DNA from: Confluentibacter sediminis
GTDB taxonomy: Bacteria > Bacteroidota > Bacteroidia > Flavobacteriales > Flavobacteriaceae
DNA: 53,889 nt
NCBI RefSeq assembly: GCF_003258355.1
Contig: NZ_QKPO01000024.1
Coordinates: 1-53,889, forward strand
Reading direction: 5' to 3'
Both the position numbers and the translations under genes were made by a program. The notes under the pieces are model-generated. The model had not been told where the DNA came from. It ran no database searches and saw only the letters and a list, made by a program, of their open reading frames with translations. Shown piece after piece: positions 6,981 to 15,139 of the stretch; the stretch's first letter is position 1; every line of letters starts with the position of its first letter.

Positions 6981-9320
6981 TTAAAAATTATAGGTTACCG
7001 TAATCCTTCCATTCATTCCTGGTTCGGATTGCCAATATAAGTAGCTACCATAATTTGCCCCTGCATATAAATATTCATCCAATATATTATTTACATTAAG
7101 TTGCACCCGAATTTTTTCATTTTGCCAAGATAGTCCACCATCCAATCTAAAATAATCAGGTAGATCACTTTGGTTATTCGCTCCCCAAGACCAAGTTGAA
7201 CGATCTACTTGATATTGATATCCTACCGATGCTCCAAAACCTTTTAATAGTGAAGTTTGGGCAAAATTATAATAAACCCATCCATTGGTTATATGTTTTG
7301 CAAATCCTGAAAGCTTTTGCCCAATATTAAGTGGGTTAGTGTCTTTTGTGATTTCCACATTGGTATTCGCATAATTTAAGACGATGTTAAGTTCTGGAGT
7401 AATTTCTCCCTGCATATCGAATTCAATACCTTTTGATTGAATTTCACCTAACTGAATAGAAAAGTTATTGTCTTCAGGATCCACTACCAATTCATTTTTT
7501 TTGGTAATCTGGTAGATTCCTAGAGATGCTTTTAAACGATTGTTGAAGAATGATTTTTTGATACCACCTTCAATGTCCCTGGCTTCCACAGGCTCAAAAG
7601 TCTCTCCCAATCTACTAACACCGGTTTGACCTAAAAAGGATTGGTCGTAAAGGGTATAAGCGGTAAGACTTGGTAGTATATCGACACTTAAACCAAATCT
7701 AGGGGTCCATTTGTTGTCACTTTCCGCTTTTCCAATAGTAATAAGCTCTGTATGTCTAGCTGCTAGTGTCAATCTGACTTTATTTTGTATAAAGCCTATT
7801 TCATCTTGTGCGTAAAAAGATTTTGCTATAAATCCAGTATTGGTAACACCAAAGCGATCCCGTACTTTTTGGGATCTGTCAAACACAGGTGTTTCTGTAT
7901 TGCCATAAATGGGATTATATATATTAAAAGGTTGGTTTACATCTATAACAATGGATTGGTTCCAATCTGCCCAATACTCCTTTTCGCTGTAGTCAAAGCC
8001 AGCTAATACATTGTGAGTAATACCCAGAGTATTAAAGTTTCCATACAGATATGTTTGAAAATATTTCCCAAGGGATAACGCATCCCAAATACCAACATAA
8101 CGCGTAGCATCACCAGTATTGGGCAAATCCCAAAGCCAAGTAGAGTTTCCTTCTTGGTCATATCTCAAATATGCAAATTGGGTTTCAAAGCTCCAATTTT
8201 TGGAAAGCTCATGTTTTAAATTCGTAAATAAAGTCAGTTCCTGAATATCGGTTACAGGATAGTTTGTATCAGTATATTTGAAATTTCTGTCCAGACTACC
8301 GTAGCCATCTGCAACTGGAGCAAAAACATAGGCAGAACCTACGAAGCTTTCTGCTTGCTGTAAATTTAATTCGGTGGTTATGGATGTTTTATTGGATAGA
8401 TTGTATGTAAATGAAGGTGCTATACCATAACGTTCTGCATCTTCATTACCCCGATGCGAATCGGCCGTTTGGTACATTCCATTGAAACGATATAGCAGTT
8501 TTCCGTCATCTGTTAACTTGCCTCCAAGATCAACCGTTCCCCTGTAATAATCAAAACTACCGCCAGACAAAGAAATTTGAGCTACTGGTATATTGGTTGG
8601 TTTTTTGGTTACCACATTGTAAAAACCCCCTGGTTCTCCTGCTGACATCATAAAGCCTGCAGGGCCCTTAACAAACTCGATCCTCTCCACATTGTTCATG
8701 TCTTCCGATAACGGACCCCAAGTGTCCTCAACGTTAAAACCGTTTCTAAATGCAGGCAATCTAAAGCCACGCATGTTCACCCTTGCAAAATGTCCCCAAT
8801 GCTCTAGCATGGTAACACCACTTACATTACGAATAACGCCCTCCATCATACTGGTAACTTGTTGATCTGCCAATAAATCACTGTTTATTACTTGAATGTT
8901 TTGCGGTAGTTTTACCAGTTCCGTTTTTAAACGAAGGGAAGATGAAGGAGTTCGTTCTGAATACTTATTATCTTTTGTGCCTTCAATTATAACTTCGCTT
9001 AAGCGTTCTTCATTTTCGATTAAAACTATAGGCGCCACTTTGGTCGTTTGATTGCTTGTAACAGTAACGGCTATTTCTTCGGCAACATAACCAACAAAAG
9101 AGATTTTTAATCTGTAATTGCCAGGCTTGATATTTTCAATTTTATATTTCCCAGAGTCATTTGTTTCCGTGCCATGGTTTGTGTTGTCAATAATCACGTT
9201 GGCATTTGTTATGGCATTTTTTTGTTTTGTAATGACTTGCCCCATAATGCTTCCATTCTGTGCATAAAGACAAGCCACAGAAAAAAGCGTTGTTGTTAAT
9301 AATATTATTTTTTTAATCAT
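6981..9320 (-). CDS. TonB-dependent siderophore receptor
   Basis: 779 residues. A signal peptide (MIKKIILLTTTLFSVACLYAQ) is followed by a carboxypeptidase-regulatory-like domain (about 25-105), a plug domain (about 115-240, with LPQNIQVI, RGFRLPAFRNGF, VERIEFVKGPAG and GGFYNVVTKKP) and a 22-strand-type barrel ending in NGRITVTYNF. The plug motifs and the length are those of FhuA/FpvA-like ferric-siderophore receptors rather than SusC. It probably imports an Fe(III)-siderophore across the outer membrane. It heads the minus-strand iron operon and is divergent from an AraC regulator 78 bp away, which probably controls it. No siderophore biosynthesis genes are present, so it may scavenge foreign siderophores. 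Confidence 0.9.
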   Translation of the reverse strand: MIKKIILLTTTLFSVACLYAQNGSIMGQVITKQKNAITNANVIIDNTNHGTETNDSGKYKIENIKPGNYRLKISFVGYVAEEIAVTVTSNQTTKVAPIVLIENEERLSEVIIEGTKDNKYSERTPSSSLRLKTELVKLPQNIQVINSDLLADQQVTSMMEGVIRNVSGVTMLEHWGHFARVNMRGFRLPAFRNGFNVEDTWGPLSEDMNNVERIEFVKGPAGFMMSAGEPGGFYNVVTKKPTNIPVAQISLSGGSFDYYRGTVDLGGKLTDDGKLLYRFNGMYQTADSHRGNEDAERYGIAPSFTYNLSNKTSITTELNLQQAESFVGSAYVFAPVADGYGSLDRNFKYTDTNYPVTDIQELTLFTNLKHELSKNWSFETQFAYLRYDQEGNSTWLWDLPNTGDATRYVGIWDALSLGKYFQTYLYGNFNTLGITHNVLAGFDYSEKEYWADWNQSIVIDVNQPFNIYNPIYGNTETPVFDRSQKVRDRFGVTNTGFIAKSFYAQDEIGFIQNKVRLTLAARHTELITIGKAESDNKWTPRFGLSVDILPSLTAYTLYDQSFLGQTGVSRLGETFEPVEARDIEGGIKKSFFNNRLKASLGIYQITKKNELVVDPEDNNFSIQLGEIQSKGIEFDMQGEITPELNIVLNYANTNVEITKDTNPLNIGQKLSGFAKHITNGWVYYNFAQTSLLKGFGASVGYQYQVDRSTWSWGANNQSDLPDYFRLDGGLSWQNEKIRVQLNVNNILDEYLYAGANYGSYLYWQSEPGMNGRITVTYNF

Positions 9321-9398
9321 TATGTTTGTTGTTTATAATTAGTCTAAATAAATTTAGCGCAAAAATAGTATGGTTTAGGAATAATAAAATGACGTGAT

Positions 9399-10382
9399 TT
9401 GGAAAAAAAAAGACGTAAAATTGAAAATTTTGAGAACATTGATTTAAGGGATACCAATACTTATATTTATGAAAAAATATCATTAAAAAGACATACTAAT
9501 AAAAAAGAGGGCCTCAGCATTGAATATTTTGATGTAAAGCCCAATTATGGTTCTGGATATATATATTGTATGAGGACTAAGGATATACATATCACATTGA
9601 GCAGGTATAGACTGAAAAAGGATCTTACATATATTCAATCATCAGAGAATGAATCCATACATATTAATTTTATGCTGACGGGGGAGAAAATCATCCAAAT
9701 GGAAACCCTGGATGACTTATTTTTAGAAAGTAGGGAGACATTTATGGCGGTTATTACCAACTACAAAGGTTGCATTAAATTGTTTGGAAAAAAGCTTTTT
9801 ACCGAAATAAAAATAACCTTACCTGTTACTTTCCTGTTGGCTCACGGATTTGTTAATAATTATAAACTAAAAACTTTATCGGATGAGCGTTTGATTTTAC
9901 CTATTACGGATGAGTTGTTTTCCATACTTGAAAACTTGGAGCGTAAAGCAGTTTCAAAAGTTATTAATAAAATTTATTTAAATGCCAAAGTATTTGAACT
10001 GATGGCTTTGCTATTGGAGAGCTACAAAAACTCCAATGGACATGTTAAATGGCCCCATGATAAAATGCTTAAAAAATTATATCAAATAAAACAATTAATT
10101 ACCTCCAATTTGAATAAAAACTTTTCGTTAGCAGAACTGGCCGGCCAAGTAGGTGTTAATGGACATACATTGAATAAAGAATTTATCCGAGTATTTGGAT
10201 GCACGGTTAATGAATTTAGTATTGCCGAAAAAATGAACTATGCAAAGTATATGTTAGAAAACACCCAAAAAATGGTCTATCAAATTGCTGAAGAGATTGG
10301 CTATAAAAATGCGACACACTTTACGGCAGCTTTTAAGAGGTTTACCAATCTCACTCCGAAAGTATATAGAACGAAAGCTTAA
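9399..10382 (+). CDS. AraC-family regulator of the iron locus (PchR-like)
   Basis: 327 residues with a C-terminal double helix-turn-helix of AraC type (about 230-325: FSLAELAGQVGVNGHTLNKE ... MVYQIAEEIGYKNATHFTAA ... PKVYRTKA). The N-terminal 220 residues are a ligand-sensing region as in PchR/YbtA-type siderophore-responsive activators. The only start that keeps the Lys-rich N-terminus is a TTG at 9399; the nearest ATG (9389) is followed at once by a stop. Divergence from the receptor gene suggests it senses internalised siderophore and activates the receptor operon. That role is inferred from position. Confidence 0.8.
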   Translation: MEKKRRKIENFENIDLRDTNTYIYEKISLKRHTNKKEGLSIEYFDVKPNYGSGYIYCMRTKDIHITLSRYRLKKDLTYIQSSENESIHINFMLTGEKIIQMETLDDLFLESRETFMAVITNYKGCIKLFGKKLFTEIKITLPVTFLLAHGFVNNYKLKTLSDERLILPITDELFSILENLERKAVSKVINKIYLNAKVFELMALLLESYKNSNGHVKWPHDKMLKKLYQIKQLITSNLNKNFSLAELAGQVGVNGHTLNKEFIRVFGCTVNEFSIAEKMNYAKYMLENTQKMVYQIAEEIGYKNATHFTAAFKRFTNLTPKVYRTKA

Positions 10383-10613
10383 AATTCATATTATGCATAT
10401 AAATAGTTCAAAATCATTAGATTCTTTAATGCCTTTGGAGATATACTTTTTTAAAGTGATGGATTCAGTGGAAGGGAATAAAAACATATTACTGTAACTG
10501 TTCCTAATTGAGCGCAGGGAATCCATAGCTTTAAAAAGGCATCAAGCTCGCACCAAAGCGAGTGTGGTAGTTTTTGCGTAAATTTAGGATTTTATGAAAG
10601 GTGTTAAAGAAAT

Positions 10614-10760
10614 TTAGACCTCATTTCCTCTATTTTTTTCTTTTGGAATATCCAGCCTATAATAATCTTTGCCAAACGTATTTTTAATATAGGACAGCTC
10701 ATTTAAGATGCGGACAAAATCATTTTTAATTCTCTGCAATTCGCTTCGGTTCTGTTCCAT
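10614..10760 (-). CDS. small hypothetical protein (48 aa)
   Basis: An ATG at 10760 opens 48 codons: MEQNRSELQRIKNDFVRI, then a Tyr/Lys-rich tail ending KNRGNEV. The composition is that of a real helical peptide and no stop interrupts it. I do not recognise the family. It lies between the AraC gene and an IS6-like remnant on decayed ground, so it may be a leftover of a mobile element. The surrounding stretch 10383-10613 has only a weak CTCGC/GCGAG hairpin (10547-10562). Confidence 0.4.
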   Translation of the reverse strand: MEQNRSELQRIKNDFVRILNELSYIKNTFGKDYYRLDIPKEKNRGNEV

Positions 10761-10853
10761 CTATAAAAAGTAAAATAAATTATCCTTTAAATTTAGGATT
10801 AGGTAGCCAAAGATAAAAAAGATTTAAACATTGATTTTCTATTAGAAACCAAC

Positions 10854-11419
10854 GGTTCTTTCTGAATTATATGTACTATTTGTATTCCTTTTAATGTTAT
10901 TTTGGCAGACTCAAATTCTTTAAACCCTAATCCACTTGCAATTCGCTATTTTATAAATCGATGATCTTGTTCTACAACGTTATTTAAGTACTTGCATTGC
11001 CTTACCTTGATTTTCGAAAATGACCTTTTATTAAAAAAGATTGGGCACTCATACGTTGTCTTCTTTTGGTTAATAAGAAATCAACTGTATGTCTTTGGTT
11101 ATCTAATGCTCTATACAGATAACACCATTGCCCTTTTACTTTTATATAGATTTCATCCATTCGCCAGCAATTACCAACGACTTTCTTTCTCTTGGTAAAT
11201 TCCTTTTCCAGAAGTAGAGTAAACTTAAAAATCAACTTTGAACAGTGGAGTGTTCCACTTTAATCTCTCTAATAGCCAAGAGCTCTTCTATACTTCTATA
11301 ACTTAATCCAAATCTTAATTTATAATAAACGGCTTGGATAATAATCGACTTTGGAAAGCAGTGACCTTTTGATGTTAAAGATAATGATTAGGTTTTTCTG
11401 ATCTAAATGAGGCAGAACC
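10854..11419 (-). mobile_element. degenerate IS6-like element
   Basis: The limits carry related ends: GGTTCTTTCTGAATTATAT (10854 onward) and, on the other strand, GGTTCTGCCTCATTTAGAT (ending at 11419). They match at GGTTCT and several later positions. The interior is a broken IS6-family transposase gene. At about 566 bp it is shorter than intact IS6 elements (700-900 bp). Confidence 0.55.
10865..11370 (-). pseudogene. broken IS6-family transposase
   Basis: Pieces in family order across frames: GHCFPKSIIIQAVYYKLRFG plus LSYRSIEELLAIREIKVEHS (N-terminal), EKEFTKRKKVVGNCWRMDEI plus YIKVKGQWCYLYRALDNQRH (first catalytic Asp in WRMDE), TVDFLLTKRRQRMSAQSFL, then VVEQDHRFIK-stop-RIASGLGFKEFESA (C-terminal catalytic region). 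There is a frameshift near 11230, another near 11000, and a stop where the conserved Trp before RIASGLG should be. Not functional. Confidence 0.75.
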
Positions 11420-11883
11420 AGTGGATGTTCTATAAACAAAAAAAAGCAAACCTAGCACAAACTTTACATTTCAAAAAGTTGGTGCTTTTTGTCATCCCTA
11501 AGCACATAAGACTTATCACCCTGACTCGTTTCAGGGACTCATCCCAATGTAACTAAGATGCAGAAACCAGTATCAGCATACCAAATCAATAACAAAACGA
11601 TTAAACAACAAATAAATGTTGTTTTTAAAGGTCTCTTTTAACTTAAGTTTACAATTAGGTGAATCAATTAAAATCAACTAAAAGGTATATTGTTCGGTGA
11701 ATCATTTCTAATCGGAATTGTCGTAACTTTAAAGGGCATTGAAGAGCAATTTGACTTTTGTTTGATAGTGTTAAGTGTTAAAGGGAGTTTCTAAAAAATG
11801 TAAAATAAAATACTCTTTTCTTAAGTCGAACTCAGATTAAATTAACATGAGTTTTGAGGAACAATTACTTTTTAAAAAGTAAT
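11420..11883. other. intergenic stretch downstream of the GH43 operon
   Basis: About 460 bp with no gene. It holds copy 2 of the dispersed 99-bp repeat (11661-11758). Otherwise AT-rich without recognisable sites. Confidence 0.5.
11661..11758 (+). repeat. dispersed ~99-bp repeat, copy 2
   Basis: Partner of 3348-3446 in the same orientation, about 80 % identical by eye. Non-coding. It lies just beyond the IS6-like remnant and downstream of the last gene of the large catabolic locus. Confidence 0.7.
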
Positions 11884-14046
11884 TCATTTAGGGTTTGTGT
11901 TTTCCATTAGTTTTTTTATTTCACCAGTATCAAGAGCATAATCATATATTTGTAACGATGCTATGAAACCAGAAAAATTTTCTCCAATGTCAGAAGCCCC
12001 AATAATAATCTTGGCATTATCGATAGCAGAAGATAATAACATAATTTGTGAGTTATCTAAAACACCATTAACATAAATTTTCTCAAGAACGCCATCAAAA
12101 GTTAATACAATATAATGCCATTTGTTAGCATCGGGAAGATTGTTATAAGGCATATCAAAATGACCATCCAGGTGAGGGGCAGCTCCATAGTCTCCACTAT
12201 TATAAGCTAAGGCATTGTAAGAGTTAGCTAAATTGAATTCATGCCTGTCACACCAAGATGCTATAATTTCTCCTGTTTCTGATATTTCCGGATTTTTCAA
12301 CCAGGTTGCCACTGTGTAAGAACCGTTCCAAGCCAATGTTTTAGGAACAGGTTTATCTAATACCAAAGCACCTTTAGTAAACTTTATAGCTTTTACGCCT
12401 TCATTATCCGTTTCTAAAGTTAAGTTCCCCTTTTTTGTGAAAATTCCTCCTATAGATCCTTTGTTTTCAATGGTTGATAGAGGTTCATTATTAGAAATGT
12501 TAGATAAATCAAGGTTAACTAACATTTCTTTATTGCTTCTAATAGCTGGAGCAACATCAGATTTTTTGTTTTTTAGATGTAAAGGAATTTCAAACAATGA
12601 ACTATAAACTTTAATGTTCCAAACTGCTGCATAAAGCCCTGATTTTTCTGTACCTGTAACCGTTAATTTAATAAAGCGGGCTTTAATATCGTTATTATCA
12701 ATCATTGGGCTGCCAGGCGTTTGGTTCTTTGATTTGTCTGAGTATATTTTCCAGCTTTTGCCATCTTCGGAATATTCTAAGATATATTGATAATAATAAC
12801 TAGCAAATTCAAATTGTGTGGTTACTCTTTTTATTTTTTGAATAGATCCTAAGTCAATTGTTAAATCTTGGGGAAGTGAGTTATCACCGGCTTTCCACAT
12901 GGTGGCATTATTATTATCGGTCGCATAATCTGGTTTATACTTATAATCGTATTCTAAAGATTTTAAATGGTAATAGGTTGATGCTTTTACGTTAGCATTT
13001 AATGCAATATTTTCTGGAACCTTAGATTTTATAATATTTTCAATACCTTTTTGTGTGGGTACTACCTTTTTTATAGTAGAATCATTCTCAAAAATCATTT
13101 TATCTATACATACTTGTCGCGAAAGACCACCACGAGTCATAGGGAAATCATGCTTATGATAAACAATATAATAATCATGACCTTCTTGTAATATAGAATG
13201 ATGTCCAGGGCCATGAGTAGATTGGTCTTCATTGGTACTTAAAATAGGATTGTTAGCTCCCTCGGTAAATGGACCATAAGGAGAGTCTCCATAAGAATAT
13301 CTTACATTATAGGTTTCATCATGACAAGAATCACCAGAATACATTAATATGTATTTATTTCCTTTTTTCATCATGTAAGCTGCTTCAAAGGGATCTGGTG
13401 TTTGATCTAAAGGAATATTTTTTGAATTTACCATGTTGGCCATGGTTTTGGTATCTAATTCACCAACGGCATAACCACCATTATAATGTACCCAAGTGCC
13501 CCAATAGCCATATATTTTTCCATCAGTATCTTTAAAGAATTGAGCATCTAATGAAGGAAAACCTTCTCTTGGATATCCATTGGAGATTACAGGTTTGTCG
13601 TTTTCGTCTAATTTGGTCCAAGGGCCAACTGGTGTATCTGATACATAACCATAAATATTACAGCCTATCTCACAATTACCAAAGTACAAATAATACTTGC
13701 CATCTTCACTTTCTATAATGTCAGGCGCCCAAAAATTTGTAATAGGCATGGATGAAAATGGAGGGATTTCCATGGTATAGTTATACCAATTTAGCAAATC
13801 TTCACTATACCAAACCGTTGGAGCCCCTGATGCCAACATTTCATTATCGGTAGTGGCATAGATATAATAAATATCCCCAAATTTTTTAATAGTTGGATCG
13901 GCAAAATAACCTGGTAAAATAGGATTGCTCACGGCTGTTAATGTGTTGTTATTTGTATCCTTTTTATAGTGTTTTGTGTTTTGGGCACATGAAAAAAGAA
14001 TAATAAACATAATAATGATTGAGAATAGAGTATGCGTTTTTTTCAT
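11884..14046 (-). CDS. GH43 lipoprotein with discoidin-like and LamG-like domains
   Basis: 720 residues, lipoprotein signal with Cys20 (IILFSC). The N-terminal five-bladed GH43 domain (about 40-340) shows the three family acids: Asp50 in YFADPT (base), Asp167 in FPSLDAQFF (pKa modulator) and Glu221 in DPFEAAYM (acid). A discoidin/F5-8C-type domain (about 350-485) and a LamG/concanavalin-like domain (about 510-715) follow, both usually carbohydrate-binding. GH43 enzymes are mostly alpha-L-arabinofuranosidases, beta-xylosidases or arabinanases. The subfamily cannot be set by eye. In this locus an exo-acting arabinofuranosidase removing terminal alpha-linked arabinose from hydroxyproline arabinosides is the best guess. 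Last gene of the six-gene operon, 30 bp after the cyclodeaminase-family gene. Confidence 0.85.
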   Translation of the reverse strand: MKKTHTLFSIIIMFIILFSCAQNTKHYKKDTNNNTLTAVSNPILPGYFADPTIKKFGDIYYIYATTDNEMLASGAPTVWYSEDLLNWYNYTMEIPPFSSMPITNFWAPDIIESEDGKYYLYFGNCEIGCNIYGYVSDTPVGPWTKLDENDKPVISNGYPREGFPSLDAQFFKDTDGKIYGYWGTWVHYNGGYAVGELDTKTMANMVNSKNIPLDQTPDPFEAAYMMKKGNKYILMYSGDSCHDETYNVRYSYGDSPYGPFTEGANNPILSTNEDQSTHGPGHHSILQEGHDYYIVYHKHDFPMTRGGLSRQVCIDKMIFENDSTIKKVVPTQKGIENIIKSKVPENIALNANVKASTYYHLKSLEYDYKYKPDYATDNNNATMWKAGDNSLPQDLTIDLGSIQKIKRVTTQFEFASYYYQYILEYSEDGKSWKIYSDKSKNQTPGSPMIDNNDIKARFIKLTVTGTEKSGLYAAVWNIKVYSSLFEIPLHLKNKKSDVAPAIRSNKEMLVNLDLSNISNNEPLSTIENKGSIGGIFTKKGNLTLETDNEGVKAIKFTKGALVLDKPVPKTLAWNGSYTVATWLKNPEISETGEIIASWCDRHEFNLANSYNALAYNSGDYGAAPHLDGHFDMPYNNLPDANKWHYIVLTFDGVLEKIYVNGVLDNSQIMLLSSAIDNAKIIIGASDIGENFSGFIASLQIYDYALDTGEIKKLMENTNPK

Positions 14047-14076
14047 TTTATGTTTATGATATTTATTGTGTTGTTT

Positions 14077-15054
14077 TTATTGAAATGTTTGTTTGCTTTT
14101 TTGAAATAAACTATAAAAATATGATGCTGCAACCAAATCTTCTAAAGCATGACCTACCGATTTGAATAATGTGATTTCAGAATCGGAGGTTCTCCCTATT
14201 TTAGCATTGCTGCACAATTCAAATAAATCAGCTTTAATAGCTTCTTTAGTTATAATACCCTTTGATAAAGGAATTACAATATCACCACTTTCTTTTAAAC
14301 CACCTTGGTAAGTATCTAGAAAAACACTTGATTTCATTATACATTCGTCATCAGCTTCTCGGGTATCTTTTTTATAAGCTCCAACCAAATCCAAATGCTG
14401 TCCCTTTTTTAACCATTTACCTAAAACCAATGGGGTAGGTGATAATGTTGCACATGAAATGATATCGACTTCAGAAATTTTATCCTCTATGTTTTTTATA
14501 GCAATACAAGTAAAAGATTCCATTTTTAAATCATTACAAATTTTTTGAGCCTTCTCAAAATCACGTCCCCAAACATAAACCGTGTCTATAGGCCTCACAC
14601 TGCTATGCGCTTTAATTAAATTGATAGATAGAGCTCCTGTTCCAATCATTAACATAGACGACGCACTCTTTTTTGAAAGAAAATAACTAGCTAAAGCAGA
14701 GGCGGTGGCCGTTCTTTTAACGGTTAAAGATTTTGCTTCTAAAATGGCTTTTAAACCACCTGTATGTCCATCTAAAAACAGGTACATGCCTTGAATGGCT
14801 GGAAGATTATATTTTCCGTTATTAGGACTTACAGTGGCAATTTTTACACCAAATTCTTTTCCCGGATTAAAAGCAGGCATCAGTAATAAGGTAGAATCGA
14901 TGCCTTCTTTAGGATTTGCGAAATCATGATGGTGACGCATAGGTACTTCAATGTTAGAATTTGAAAACCCTTCTTCAAGAACTTTTATTAATCCTTCAAA
15001 ACTGCAATTTTTATTTATAAAATCATCGGTTATATACGGAATGGTTTGGTTCAT
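14077..15054 (-). CDS. ornithine cyclodeaminase / delta1-pyrroline-2-carboxylate reductase family protein
   Basis: 325 residues, no signal, cytoplasmic. It has the mu-crystallin/ornithine cyclodeaminase fold: an N-terminal dimerisation part with EVPMRHHHDF, SLTVKRTATASALASYFLS, then a Rossmann region (MLMIGTGALSINLIKAH; VYVWGRDFEKAQ) and a C-terminal segment (LVGAYKKDTREADD; SVGHALEDLVAASYF). Family members reduce pyrroline-2-carboxylate to L-proline (LhpI type), cyclise ornithine or make alanine-type products. Beside prolyl peptidases and hydroxyproline genes, a pyrroline-2-carboxylate reductase that recovers the product of D-proline or trans-3-hydroxyproline breakdown fits best, but the substrate is inferred. 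An intracellular enzyme inside an operon of exported hydrolases is unusual and informative. Confidence 0.75.
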   Translation of the reverse strand: MNQTIPYITDDFINKNCSFEGLIKVLEEGFSNSNIEVPMRHHHDFANPKEGIDSTLLLMPAFNPGKEFGVKIATVSPNNGKYNLPAIQGMYLFLDGHTGGLKAILEAKSLTVKRTATASALASYFLSKKSASSMLMIGTGALSINLIKAHSSVRPIDTVYVWGRDFEKAQKICNDLKMESFTCIAIKNIEDKISEVDIISCATLSPTPLVLGKWLKKGQHLDLVGAYKKDTREADDECIMKSSVFLDTYQGGLKESGDIVIPLSKGIITKEAIKADLFELCSNAKIGRTSDSEITLFKSVGHALEDLVAASYFYSLFQKSKQTFQ

Positions 15055-15139
15055 GTATTAATGTTTTAATATTTAACCCCAAGAAAATCGTATATCTTGG
15101 GGTTAAGTATTTGTTTCTAATAAGAAAGTAATTTATCTC

